This document shows, in pieces, positions 1-8,348 of a stretch of DNA of 64,000 bases. The notes under the pieces are model-generated. The model searched no databases. It was not told the DNA's origin and saw nothing but the letters and a program-made list of their open reading frames with translations. The stretch spans positions 1 through 64,000 of the forward strand of contig JADKKC010000009.1 of assembly GCA_016720685.1 (NCBI GenBank), written 5' to 3'. Both the position numbers and the translations under genes were made by a program. This stretch comes from Zoogloea sp. GTDB lineage: Bacteria > Pseudomonadota > Gammaproteobacteria > Burkholderiales > Rhodocyclaceae. Each line of letters starts with the position of its first letter. Position 1 is the stretch's first letter.

Positions 1-1120
1 ATGGATGTGCTGGGTCGTCCCATCGACGAAGCTGGCCCGATCCAGTGTGACGAGCGTCGGACCATTCACCAGAAGGCTCCGAAGTTCGACGAACTGTCCC
101 CGTCTGTGGATCTGCTCGAAACCGGCATCAAGGTTATCGATCTGATCTGCCCGTTCGCCAAGGGCGGCAAGGTGGGTCTGTTCGGTGGCGCCGGTGTGGG
201 CAAGACCGTGAACATGATGGAACTCATCAACAACATCGCCAAGCAGCACAGCGGTCTGTCGGTGTTCGCTGGCGTGGGCGAGCGTACCCGTGAAGGGAAC
301 GACTTCTACCACGAGATGAAGGACTCCAACGTTCTCGACAAGGTTGCGATGGTGTTCGGTCAGATGAACGAGCCCCCCGGCAACCGTCTGCGTGTGGCGC
401 TGACCGGCCTGACCATGGCCGAGCGTTTCCGTGACGAAGGTCGTGACATCCTGTTCTTCGTGGATAATATCTACCGTTACACCCTGGCTGGTACTGAAGT
501 TTCCGCGCTGCTGGGTCGTATGCCTTCTGCGGTGGGTTACCAGCCGACGTTGGCCGAAGAAATGGGCCGTCTGCAAGAGCGTATTACTTCCACGAAGGTT
601 GGCTCGATCACCTCCATCCAGGCCGTTTATGTGCCTGCGGATGACTTGACCGACCCGTCCCCTGCAACCACCTTCCTGCACCTCGACTCGACCGTCGTGC
701 TGTCGCGTGACATCGCTTCGCTGGGTATCTACCCGGCGGTGGATCCGCTCGACTCCACGTCCCGTCAGCTCGATCCGCTGGTGGTGGGTGAAGAGCACTA
801 CAACACCGCTCGCGGTGTGCAGCAGACTCTTCAACGCTACAAGGAACTGCGCGACATCATCGCGATTCTGGGTATGGACGAACTGGCACCTGAAGATAAA
901 CTGGCAGTGGCCCGTGCACGTAAGATTCAGCGTTTCCTTTCGCAGCCGTTCTTCGTTGCGGAAGTGTTTACCGGTTCGCCCGGCAAGTACGTCCCCTCTG
1001 AAGGAAACGATCAAGGGCTTCAAGATGATCGTGGCTGGCGAGTGTGACCATCTGCCCGAGCAGGCCTTCTACATGGTCGGCCCGATTGAAGAGGCCTTCG
1101 AAAAAGCGAAGACCCTCTAA
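1..1120 (+). CDS. atpD: F1Fo ATP synthase subunit beta, 5'-truncated by the window edge and frameshifted
   Basis: Catalytic beta subunit of the F1 ATP synthase on the cytoplasmic face of the inner membrane. The Walker A motif GGAGVGKT is at residues 62-69 of the visible part, followed by GERTREGNDFYHEM and the DNIYRYTLAGTEVSALLGR stretch typical of beta subunits. About 100 N-terminal residues lie left of the window, so the first ATG is internal. The frame breaks in a CCCC run at 993-996. Removing one C restores the expected end, GKYVPLKETIKGFK through EEAFEKAKTL, with the stop at 1118-1120. The gene is normally essential and the rest is perfectly conserved, so a sequencing or assembly error in a homopolymer is more likely than a real mutation. 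Confidence 0.95.
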
Positions 1121-1183
1121 TCATCGCGACCATCGCCCGGCGGTGCTTTCAGGAGCCCCGCCGGAACGAGGAGGATACTAGCT

Positions 1184-1609
1184 ATGGCAATGACCATTCA
1201 TGTCGATATCGTCAGTGCGGAAGAACAGATCTTTTCTGGTCTAGCCGAGTTTGTGGTGCTGCCCGGCGAGGCTGGTGAGTTGGGCATCATGCCCGGTCAC
1301 ATGCCGCTGATGACCCGGATCAAACCGGGTGCTGTGCGCGTCAAGGTGCAGGGTCAGGCTGAAGAGGAACTGGTTTTCGTGGCCGGCGGTTTGCTGGAAG
1401 TTCAGCCGAATCTGGTGACGGTGCTTGCAGATACGGCCATCCGTGGCAAGGATCTGGATGAGGCAAAAGCGCTGGAAGCCAAGCGTATTGCCGAAGAAGC
1501 CCTGCAGAATCAGGATTCGGCCTTGGAGTACGCAAAGGCCCAGTCCGAGCTGGCTACAGCTTTGGCCCAGATCGCAGCGATCAACAAGCTGAAGAAACGC
1601 GGTCACTGA
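1184..1609 (+). CDS. atpC: F1Fo ATP synthase subunit epsilon
   Basis: Epsilon subunit of F1, part of the central rotor stalk, where it couples rotation and inhibits ATP hydrolysis. The 141-residue length is normal. An N-terminal beta-sandwich (MTIHVDIVSAEEQIFSG, LPGEAGELGIMPGHMPLMT) is followed by a C-terminal helical hairpin rich in Ala, Glu and Lys. It lies 63 bp after atpD, as the last gene of the atp operon. A good ribosome binding site (GAGGAGG near 1168-1174) precedes the ATG at 1184. An ATG two codons downstream, at 1190, is an alternative start. A strong intrinsic terminator follows. Confidence 0.97.
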   Translation: MAMTIHVDIVSAEEQIFSGLAEFVVLPGEAGELGIMPGHMPLMTRIKPGAVRVKVQGQAEEELVFVAGGLLEVQPNLVTVLADTAIRGKDLDEAKALEAKRIAEEALQNQDSALEYAKAQSELATALAQIAAINKLKKRGH

Positions 1610-1632
1610 TCGAAACGATACGTTGTAATGTA

Positions 1633-1662
1633 AAAAGGGCAGTCCGTGAGGACTGCCCTTTT
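1633..1662 (+). terminator. Intrinsic terminator of the atp operon
   Basis: A perfect 13-bp stem (AAAAGGGCAGTCC pairing with GGACTGCCCTTTT) closes a GTGA tetraloop, and its right arm ends in four T residues. It begins 23 bp after the atpC stop codon, as expected for the end of the atp transcript. Confidence 0.93.
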
Positions 1663-1666
1663 GCAT

Positions 1667-1990
1667 GGGTTACCGACTGCGGGTGAAAGTCCCGCCATAA
1701 AGTGATTACTGCAAACTAAGTTATGCGTGCATCGAAGTGGGGAGCCGATGAACGAGCACTGGATAGAAGGTGTAGCGAAGCCGGCGAGCAGACATGCTCC
1801 GGAGTCTGCTATGAATATCTCGCGTAATGATTCCGTGGGGTCCAGCGCGCCTGTTGAAAACGGGCAATTCCCCGAAGTGGGTCGAGGCGTGGCCGGCGTT
1901 ACGTCTGGAACGGGCCTGGTGCGGACCGACGTCAGCTGTTGGACAAACGGCTGGCAACTCTGCCCCGATTTTCGGGCTGACCGGGATGTC
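1667..1990 (+). mobile_element. Possible degenerate group II intron 5' fragment (no ORF)
   Basis: This non-coding stretch lies between the atp terminator and the ubiJ stop codon. It carries GGGTGAAAGTCCCGCC near 1680-1695, a short hairpin with a GAAA-type loop that resembles domain I of bacterial group II introns. GC-rich complementary blocks follow further on (GCAACTCTGCCCC near 1955-1967). There is no reverse-transcriptase ORF and no recognisable 3' end with domain V. Some bacterial introns insert directly behind terminator hairpins, which fits this position. The call rests on motif resemblance only. It could equally be an unrelated structured RNA or random sequence. Confidence 0.3.
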
Positions 1991-1995
1991 GTGGT

Positions 1996-2568
1996 TCAAG
2001 CTTTCGATTTGAGTTTTTGCAGGCGCTTTTCGAGACGGGCAAGGCCGTCGCGCAGGTCGGCAGTGGAACGGGAAAAATCATCCAGGGCCGCGCGCTTGAC
2101 GATGATCGGCTGTTCTTCGCTGAAGTATTCGGCCAGGTTTTCGATGACGTTCTGTGCAGTCTGGCGATGCCAGCCGACGACGTTGCGCGCGAGGCCCACG
2201 GCGCGATGGGCGGCGATATCACCGATAAACCGGGACAAGGCTTCCTCGCCGTCCCAGTGCAGCTTGCGCAGAACGAAACCGAGGGCGTCGGCGAAGTCGG
2301 CGTTGCCGCTGATGCGGATGTCGGCCATCAGGGCGTCGGCTCCGCCCAGTGCCTTGGGCATCGAGGCGAGCGGGATTTCGAGGGCAACGTCGGGTTCAGT
2401 GGTAACGGCTTCGGTGAAGTAGCCTTCGTTGTCGATACCCAGGCCGATCTCGAGCGGGCTAAGCTGGAATACCGCCGTGCGGCCGGCAAAAGGCATCAGA
2501 CGTTCGCGCGCCCATGGCGCGTCGGCGAGAAGGTGGTTGATGCCGGCAATGGCTGGCGATGCGAGCAT
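1996..2568 (-). CDS. ubiJ: Ubiquinone biosynthesis accessory factor UbiJ (SCP2-domain protein)
   Basis: A 190-residue protein with an N-terminal SCP2-like lipid-binding fold (PFAGRTAVFQLSPLEIGLGI) and a C-terminal helical, charged tail (LARLEKRLQKLKSK). UbiJ is known to organise the soluble ubiquinone-biosynthesis complex and bind prenylated intermediates. It follows ubiE on the same strand with a 65-bp gap, the order expected for ubiE-ubiJ-ubiB. No ubiB follows here. The ATG at 2568 is preceded by GGAG. The stop codon abuts the intron-like non-coding stretch, so the missing ubiB may mark a rearrangement point. Confidence 0.85.
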   Translation of the reverse strand: MLASPAIAGINHLLADAPWARERLMPFAGRTAVFQLSPLEIGLGIDNEGYFTEAVTTEPDVALEIPLASMPKALGGADALMADIRISGNADFADALGFVLRKLHWDGEEALSRFIGDIAAHRAVGLARNVVGWHRQTAQNVIENLAEYFSEEQPIIVKRAALDDFSRSTADLRDGLARLEKRLQKLKSKA

Positions 2569-2633
2569 CTCGACTCCGGTATGGAAAACGGGGACCGCAG
2601 CACCCGCATGGTGAATCTGCGCGGGAACGGGGC

Positions 2634-3371
2634 TCAGACCTTGTAGCCGCGGTGCAGGGCGACGACGCCGGCGCTCATGTTGAAGTACTCGACACGGGCG
2701 AGGCCGGCTTGTTCCATCATGGTCTTGAGCGATTCCTGGTCGGGGTGCATGCGGATGCTTTCAGCCAGGTAGCGGTAGCTTTCGGCGTCGTTGGCGACTT
2801 TTTCGCCCATAATCGGCAGCAGTTTGAAGGAGTAGAAGTCGTAGGCGGGCGCTAGGGGTTTCCAGACCTTGGAGAATTCCAGCACCAGCAGACGGCCGCC
2901 CGGTTTGAGGACGCGGCGCATTTCGGTGATGGCCTGATCCTTGTGGGTCATGTTGCGCAGCCCGAAGGCAACGGTGACGACATCGAAATGATTGTCGGGG
3001 AAGGGCAGTTTTTCGGCGTCGCACTGGGCGACGGGAAGGAGTAAGCCCTTGTCCACCACGCGATCCCGGCCAACGGAGAGCATGGCGTGGTTGATGTCGG
3101 TGAGCCACACCTGGCCGGTAGGGCCGACCTTTTTGGCGAAGGCGAGGGACAGGTCGGCGGTGCCGCCAGCTACGTCGAGCACCTTGTCGCCCTTGCGGAC
3201 GCCGGCGATCTGCACGGTGAAGGCTTTCCAGAGGCGGTGCAGGCCGAGGGACATGAGATCGTTCATCACGTCGTAGCTGCCGGCAACGGACGAAAACACG
3301 CTGCGGACCTTGCCTGCCTTTTCAGATTCGGCCACTTGCTGGAAGCCGAAATGGGTCGTCTTGTCGTTCAT
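2634..3371 (-). CDS. ubiE: Demethylmenaquinone/2-octaprenyl-benzoquinol C-methyltransferase
   Basis: SAM-dependent C-methyltransferase of ubiquinone and menaquinone synthesis, cytoplasmic. It is 245 residues from the ATG at 3371, a normal length. Family signatures: TTHFGFQQV at the start, VFSSVAGSYDVMNDLMSLG, the SAM-binding DVAGGTADL, and the post-I motif VTVAFGLRNMTH. It ends with SAGVVALHRGYKV, the classical UbiE C terminus. The reading frame stays open further upstream, but this start matches the family. It is flanked by DUF971 (52 bp upstream) and ubiJ, probably in one transcript. Confidence 0.96.
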   Translation of the reverse strand: MNDKTTHFGFQQVAESEKAGKVRSVFSSVAGSYDVMNDLMSLGLHRLWKAFTVQIAGVRKGDKVLDVAGGTADLSLAFAKKVGPTGQVWLTDINHAMLSVGRDRVVDKGLLLPVAQCDAEKLPFPDNHFDVVTVAFGLRNMTHKDQAITEMRRVLKPGGRLLVLEFSKVWKPLAPAYDFYSFKLLPIMGEKVANDAESYRYLAESIRMHPDQESLKTMMEQAGLARVEYFNMSAGVVALHRGYKV

Positions 3372-3423
3372 GATCGGAATTTGAATCGCTATCGGTTGGC
3401 CGGGCGCCGGGCCCGACGGGAGT

Positions 3424-3849
3424 TCAGTGGCTGTGACCGCAGCCGCCGGCCTTCGGGGCGGGCGGCGGGAGATCGGCCGGGTCGCGGCTGCCGCCTTCGG
3501 CGGCGAGGCGGGTGAGGTAGGTTTGCCAGAGATCTTCCTGGCGCTCACCGATGTCGTAGAGGTAATCCCAGGAGTACAGGCCGCTGTCGTGGCCGTCGGA
3601 GAACACCGGGCGAATCGCGTAGTTGCCGACGGGCTCGACGCGGGTGATGTCCACGTCGCGCTTGCCGAGCTGAAGGACTTCCTGGCCGGCTCCGTGTCCA
3701 CGCACTTCTGCGGACGGCGAGTGGACGCGCAAAAACTCGTAGGTGAATTCGAAACGCTGGCCGTCGTCGAAGGCGACTTCCATGATGCGAGAACGTTGGT
3801 GCAACTTGATCTCGGTGGGGACGGGATCATTCTTGCGAAGGCCGGCCAT
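3424..3849 (-). CDS. DUF971 (gamma-butyrobetaine hydroxylase-like N-terminal domain) protein
   Basis: A 141-residue protein with the DUF971 fold: PTEIKLHQRSRIMEVAFDDG, then FEFTYEFLRVHSPSAEVRGH and VGNYAIRPVFSDGHDSGLYSWDYL. It ends in a His/Cys tail (GGCGHSH) that could bind a metal. Homologues commonly sit directly upstream of ubiE in betaproteobacteria, and some are linked to iron-sulfur cluster handling. The exact role is unknown. The ATG at 3849 was chosen because the longer frame upstream runs antisense into phoB. It is the first gene of the DUF971-ubiE-ubiJ group and diverges from phoB. Confidence 0.85.
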   Translation of the reverse strand: MAGLRKNDPVPTEIKLHQRSRIMEVAFDDGQRFEFTYEFLRVHSPSAEVRGHGAGQEVLQLGKRDVDITRVEPVGNYAIRPVFSDGHDSGLYSWDYLYDIGERQEDLWQTYLTRLAAEGGSRDPADLPPPAPKAGGCGHSH

Positions 3850-3950
3850 GTCGGGTTCCGTTGTCTGAATGCTTAACCTGACTATGATACTAGAAGGCGC
3901 CGGCTCTGCCCGGCTGCGTGGCTTGCTGCGCTGTGTTGCAATCCGGTGAC

Positions 3951-3968
3951 CTGTCATTAAAAGGTAAA
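3951..3968 (+). promoter_or_regulatory. Weak candidate Pho box upstream of phoB
   Basis: CTGTCAT followed by TAAA and AGGTAAA matches the 7-4-7 layout of a Pho box. The first half site is perfect and the second poor. It lies 48 bp before the phoB start, where autoregulation by PhoB would be expected. The second half is weak, so this is tentative. Confidence 0.35.
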
Positions 3969-4015
3969 CTAGCTGCAATACACTGGCTGCGTTTTGTAAT
4001 GCCACCGAGGTTTGC

Positions 4016-4726
4016 ATGCCCGCTACGATCCTGCTTGTTGAAGACGAACCCGCAATCCAGGAACTGATTTCCGCCAACCTCATGCGCGCAGGGCACCACG
4101 TGCTCAGGGCGGGGGATGCCGAAACGGCCCAGCGCATCGTTCGCGAGGCATTGCCGGACCTGATCCTCCTCGACTGGATGCTGCCCGGCATGTCCGGCGT
4201 GGAGTTTGCCCGTCGCCTGCGCAGCGAGGAGCGTACCCGCGCCATCCCGCTGATCATGCTGACCGCTCGCGGCGAGGAGCAGGACAAGGTGATGGGCCTC
4301 GAATCCGGCGCTGACGACTACGTCACCAAGCCGTTTTCACCGCGCGAACTGGTGGCCCGCATCAAGGCCGTGCTGCGTCGTCGGGCCCCCGAGACAACAG
4401 AGGACACGGTGTCGGCCGGTGATTTGTGCCTTGATCCGGCAACCCACCGCCTGACCGCCGGCGGCAAGCCGGTGACCCTCGGCCCGACCGAGTTCCGCCT
4501 GCTGCACTTCCTGATGACCCACCCCGAGCGGGTCCATTCCCGTGCCCAGTTGCTCGACCAGGTGTGGGGCGACCACGTTTTCGTCGAGGAGCGCACTGTT
4601 GATGTGCACATCCGCCGCCTGCGCTGCGCGCTGGAGCCGAGCCTCCACGATGGTCTGGTACAGACAGTGCGAGGTAGTGGCTACCGTTTCTCGACTCAGC
4701 AGGAAAGCCCGGCGGTGGCGCGCTGA
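4016..4726 (+). CDS. phoB: Phosphate regulon response regulator PhoB
   Basis: OmpR-class response regulator, 236 residues. The receiver domain has acidic residues EDE at 9-11, phospho-acceptor Asp53 (LLDWMLPG), the conserved Thr in MLTARGEE, and Lys in VTKPFSPREL. The C-terminal winged helix (about 130-228) ends with VQTVRGSGYRF. It would activate phosphate-starvation genes by binding Pho boxes once phosphorylated by PhoR. The phoR reading frame starts 3 bp after the stop. A GAGG ribosome binding site precedes the ATG. Confidence 0.96.
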   Translation: MPATILLVEDEPAIQELISANLMRAGHHVLRAGDAETAQRIVREALPDLILLDWMLPGMSGVEFARRLRSEERTRAIPLIMLTARGEEQDKVMGLESGADDYVTKPFSPRELVARIKAVLRRRAPETTEDTVSAGDLCLDPATHRLTAGGKPVTLGPTEFRLLHFLMTHPERVHSRAQLLDQVWGDHVFVEERTVDVHIRRLRCALEPSLHDGLVQTVRGSGYRFSTQQESPAVAR

Positions 4727-4729
4727 TTC

Positions 4730-6076
4730 GTGACTGAACACTCTGTGGAAGGGATGGCCGTAACCCGTCCCATCAGCTACATCCGTGTGGCTGTCTTCAC
4801 GGTGTTGGCACTCATCGGCCTCGTGGCGGTGGTTGTCGGCGTGTTCTTCGGTGCGGTGCCGGCGCTGCTTACCTTCTCCGCGCTGCTGCTCCTGGCGGGT
4901 GTCTATCACGTCGGAAACCTTTTCAAGCTGGTGCGCTGGTTGCGAACCCCGGTTGACGAGGCGGCGCCCTTGCCTCGCGCCTTCGGGCTGTGGGACAACG
5001 TTTTTGCCGAGGTGAATCTTCGCTCGCGCAGCGCAAGTACCAAGCAGGAACGTCTGTCGGCCGCACTCGAGCGTTTCCGCGAGGCCAGCCAGGCAATGCC
5101 GCATGGGCTGATGTTCCTGTCCAACACCCATACCATCGAGTGGGTGAATCGGCAGGGTGAGCAGCAGTTCGGACTTGATCGCGCCCGCGATCAGGGCGCT
5201 CCGGTGACCAATATCGTCCGCCAGCCGGATTTTGTGCGTTATCTGAAAGAAGGTAACTACGAGGAGCCGCTGACCTTCACCGCAGGCCGTCCGATCAGCC
5301 GCACGCTGATGGTGCACGTGGTGCCCTTCAGCGAGAACATGCGCCTGCTGATGTCGGAAGACATCACCCAGGTCGAGCGCGTGGACGCCATGCGCCGGGA
5401 TTTCGTCGCCAACGTGTCCCACGAGATGCGCACGCCATTGACGGTGGTGGCGGGTTTTCTCGAGACCGTGATCGACGGGCTGGACGATCTGGACAAGGAG
5501 GATATCCGCCACTACCTCAACCTGGCCTTCGAGCAGGCCGGCCGCATGCAGCGCCTCATCCAGGATCTGCTGACGCTGTCGGCGCTCGAAACGGGCGAGC
5601 CCATCCTCCACGAAGAGCCGGTCGATGTGGCCATGCTGCTTGAAGAGGTGTGCCAGGAGGCCGAGCTGGTTTCCTCCGGGCGTCACACGATCGAGCTGGA
5701 CTGTGGAAGCCATGCGCGTCTTCTTGGCAACGCCAAGGAGCTCTACAGCGCATTTGCCAACCTGGCGATCAACGCGGTGCGCTACACGCCGGCCGGGGGC
5801 CATATCCGCGTCGGCTGGCATCAGCGGGGCGCGGTGGTGGAATACAAGGTGGAAGACGACGGCATTGGCATTGCGCCCGAGCACATTGCCCGTCTGACGG
5901 AACGTTTCTACCGCGTCGACCGCGGCCGCTCGCGGGAAACCGGTGGCACCGGGCTGGGGCTGGCCATCGTCAAGCATGTGCTGAGCCGCCACCAGGGCGA
6001 GCTGCTGATCGATAGCGAGCCGGGCCGCGGCAGCCGTTTCACGGCTTCCTTTCCGGCGAGGAGGCTGGTGGGTTGA
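4730..6076 (+). CDS. phoR: Phosphate regulon sensor histidine kinase PhoR
   Basis: Membrane histidine kinase, 448 residues from the GTG at 4730. An ATG at 4754 is an alternative start. Two adjacent membrane helices (about residues 17-62) are followed by a cytoplasmic PAS domain (about 118-210; MPHGLMFLSNTHTIEWVN). The phosphorylated His is residue 231 in NVSHEMRTPLT. The ATP-binding domain has the N box (NLAINAVRYTPAGG), DDGIGIAPEHI, FYRVDRGRSRETGGTGLGL and EPGRGSRF. It partners PhoB and is translationally close to it. It would sense phosphate status through the Pst/PhoU system, which is not in this window. Confidence 0.95.
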   Translation: MTEHSVEGMAVTRPISYIRVAVFTVLALIGLVAVVVGVFFGAVPALLTFSALLLLAGVYHVGNLFKLVRWLRTPVDEAAPLPRAFGLWDNVFAEVNLRSRSASTKQERLSAALERFREASQAMPHGLMFLSNTHTIEWVNRQGEQQFGLDRARDQGAPVTNIVRQPDFVRYLKEGNYEEPLTFTAGRPISRTLMVHVVPFSENMRLLMSEDITQVERVDAMRRDFVANVSHEMRTPLTVVAGFLETVIDGLDDLDKEDIRHYLNLAFEQAGRMQRLIQDLLTLSALETGEPILHEEPVDVAMLLEEVCQEAELVSSGRHTIELDCGSHARLLGNAKELYSAFANLAINAVRYTPAGGHIRVGWHQRGAVVEYKVEDDGIGIAPEHIARLTERFYRVDRGRSRETGGTGLGLAIVKHVLSRHQGELLIDSEPGRGSRFTASFPARRLVG

Positions 6077-6100
6077 CGCGCGAAGGACACGCTGAAAAAT

Positions 6101-6129
6101 AAAAAGGGGGCCGGGATGGTCCCCTTTTT
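6101..6129. terminator. Bidirectional terminator between phoR and the convergent PilZ-like gene
   Basis: AAAAAGGGG pairs with CCCCTTTTT around a short GC-rich loop. CTGAAA (6092-6097) and TTTCAG (6133-6138) flank it and extend the palindrome. There is a T-run on each strand. It lies between convergent stop codons at 6076 and 6145. Confidence 0.88.
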
Positions 6130-6144
6130 GTATTTCAGTAGCAC

Positions 6145-7755
6145 TCAGCCCGCGATGAACTCGTAGGTGGCCTGATCGAAGTTGGTGCCGCGGGCGACCA
6201 GGGCGGTCACGCGGATCTTGTGGGCTTCGCCGTTGTACATTTCGATGACCCGGTCGGCGTGGAACCAGCCGCCCGGCAGCACGACGGTTGCCGGAGCCCG
6301 CATCGCGGCGATTTCCGGCAGCAGAAAACCCTGGGCGTAGGGCTCGTGGGGGTTGGTGTTCAGGCCGGTGGTGCGCACCGCCACCGCAGTCGGCAGCCCT
6401 GCCAGCAGGTGGATGCCGACCATCAGCGTGCCGTCCGGTTCGTACATCAGCCAGCTGACCTGGCCAAGCAGGTACTGGTTGCCGTCGCCAGGCTTGATGC
6501 CGACCATCTGGTGGTGTTCGATGCGCTGACCCGCGTGCCTGCGCTGGAGGCGGAAGCCGGAGACAGAATGGTCGACGGTCATCCAGTCATCGATCGCGAA
6601 ACCGCGCCGCATGGCTTCGGCTTCTGGATCGGTGATGTCGGGGACCTCGTCGTCCACGCGGGCGCCAAAGGTGATCACATTGATGTCGTAGCGGCTGCCG
6701 ATGGTCTGGCGCCGGTTGGGCGGGGTGAAATCCTTGCCCGACACCAGCAGGCCGATGGCGTCCCAGTCGGTGCAGATCTTGTTGCTGCCTCTTTTGTTGC
6801 GTCGGGGAAAGCGCCGGCCGGCAGCCGACATGCCCCACGGACGGTACAGCGAGACGAGGAGGCGCGCGCAGGCTGGCTGGGAGCAATCATCGCCAAGGCC
6901 GAGCGAGGCCGGCGTGGTGCCCTGCTTGAACTCGGCCAGCATGGCCTTGATCTGGGCCGCCAGACGGTGGCCGTCGAAGCGGCGCATGCCGGGACGCGCG
7001 CCGATCAGTGCGATGGGGCGCAGGCCGTGATCTTCGCTGAGGTCGAGCCCGTAAGCGCGGGCGTCGTCCTTTTCCCAGGTGCTCTGCATGATGCAGTAGG
7101 GGGCGAAGCGCTGGGCCCAGCGGCAGATCCAGCTGAGCTCGCGCTGGTTGCGGCCGTAGGGGTTGGTGAGATCGACCAGCAGCAGCGCGATGTAGGCTTC
7201 GTCGGGGCTCTGGGCTTTCCAGGTGTTGTTGAGCGGATCGATGACCCGGCTATGGGTGATGCCGGCGCGTTCCGCTTCGAGAAAGGCCGCATGCACGGCT
7301 TTCCAGGCGCCCGGCGGTTCGGTGCGGTGGGCGCGGAAATATTCGATGATGACCTGGCCGAGATACTGGATGCGGCGCTGGGCGAGCAGCGGCCACTGGG
7401 CGCGGAACTCGTCGGTGTCGCTGCTGCTCTCGGCGAGGCGCGCGTAGGCGGTGCTGAGGGCTGTCCAGAGGCGCACTACCTGGCGCAGGGTGGCGTCTTC
7501 CTGGCTATCCGGCGGCAGCGGGTGGGCGGCGTAGCGGGACGACATTTCGTGCTGCACGAAAGTGATCGTCTGGCGTGCCGATTCGAGCACTTCCAGTTGC
7601 TCTTCCGGTCCGAGCGGACTGGCTAGCAGGCCCTCCAGCATGCGCACCAGGGTGGCGTGGCTCTCGGCGGCATTGAGGGTGTGCAGGTTGCGCAGGAGCT
7701 TGCGGTACTGCTCCACGCTGCGCAGGTCGGTGTAGGTCTGGGCGCTGTCCGCCAT
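6145..7755 (-). CDS. Conserved protein with C-terminal PilZ-like domain (possible c-di-GMP receptor)
   Basis: A 536-residue soluble protein without signal peptide or membrane segments. The N-terminal 330 residues look all-helical and I do not recognise them. The C-terminal part shows a PilZ-like pattern: Arg residues in NRRQTIGSR, then DHSVSG (395-400), fitting the (D/N)xSxxG motif, then LLGQVSWLMYEPDGTLMVGI, which fits the strands that follow. PilZ domains bind cyclic di-GMP, so a role in biofilm or motility signalling is plausible, but this is inferred from the motif only. It is followed closely upstream by the HIT gene (17-bp gap), probably co-transcribed. Confidence 0.6.
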   Translation of the reverse strand: MADSAQTYTDLRSVEQYRKLLRNLHTLNAAESHATLVRMLEGLLASPLGPEEQLEVLESARQTITFVQHEMSSRYAAHPLPPDSQEDATLRQVVRLWTALSTAYARLAESSSDTDEFRAQWPLLAQRRIQYLGQVIIEYFRAHRTEPPGAWKAVHAAFLEAERAGITHSRVIDPLNNTWKAQSPDEAYIALLLVDLTNPYGRNQRELSWICRWAQRFAPYCIMQSTWEKDDARAYGLDLSEDHGLRPIALIGARPGMRRFDGHRLAAQIKAMLAEFKQGTTPASLGLGDDCSQPACARLLVSLYRPWGMSAAGRRFPRRNKRGSNKICTDWDAIGLLVSGKDFTPPNRRQTIGSRYDINVITFGARVDDEVPDITDPEAEAMRRGFAIDDWMTVDHSVSGFRLQRRHAGQRIEHHQMVGIKPGDGNQYLLGQVSWLMYEPDGTLMVGIHLLAGLPTAVAVRTTGLNTNPHEPYAQGFLLPEIAAMRAPATVVLPGGWFHADRVIEMYNGEAHKIRVTALVARGTNFDQATYEFIAG

Positions 7756-7772
7756 GGATGGGATCTCCGGAT

Positions 7773-8216
7773 TCAGCCGGCAATATGCTCGGCGATGGCG
7801 TTGCGTACGGCCAGGGCGAGGCGTGCATCATCGACCCGCGGGGCCGGCGAGCCGCCGGCCTTGCGCTGGGCCGCACCCCAGACGGGCTGGGGAAAGTGAC
7901 GGTCGTCGAAATAGCGCGGGATGAGGTGCCAGTGCAGGTGGGGAACGACGTTGCCGAAGCTGGCCAGGTTGATCTTGTCGGGGCTGAAGCATTCCCGCAA
8001 CGCAACTTCGACGGCCATCAGGATGTTGAAGCAGTGGCGCTGCTCGGCGGGCGAGAGGTCGCTCATTTCAGCGACGTGTTCGTTCCAGATCAGACGGCAA
8101 TAGCCGGGGTAGTCCGGATCGTCGATGCGGATCACTCGGCAGCTGGCGTCGTGCCAGAGTACGTTTTCCCGCTCGGGGAAGCACAGGGGGCAGTCTTTCG
8201 GGGCGCTTGTCGGCAT
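7773..8216 (-). CDS. HIT-family (histidine triad) nucleotide-binding protein
   Basis: A 147-residue HIT protein from the ATG at 8216. An ATG 20 codons upstream gives a non-conserved extension and was not chosen. It begins MPTSAPKDCPLC, with a CPLC metal-binding pair, and ends the core with the histidine triad VVPHLHWHLIPR, the active site of nucleotide phosphoramidase and dinucleotide hydrolases. The substrate cannot be told from the sequence. It lies directly upstream of the PilZ-like gene. Confidence 0.9.
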   Translation of the reverse strand: MPTSAPKDCPLCFPERENVLWHDASCRVIRIDDPDYPGYCRLIWNEHVAEMSDLSPAEQRHCFNILMAVEVALRECFSPDKINLASFGNVVPHLHWHLIPRYFDDRHFPQPVWGAAQRKAGGSPAPRVDDARLALAVRNAIAEHIAG

Positions 8217-8348
8217 GACGGTCTTGAGCCGGAGTGTTACGAGATATCCGGCGATTCTAGCCCGGATGGATCGCAAATTTTCATTGTCAATCGGCGGATA
8301 TGCAATTCATAAAAAATGAACTTCCTGACAATTTTGACATTAATTTGC

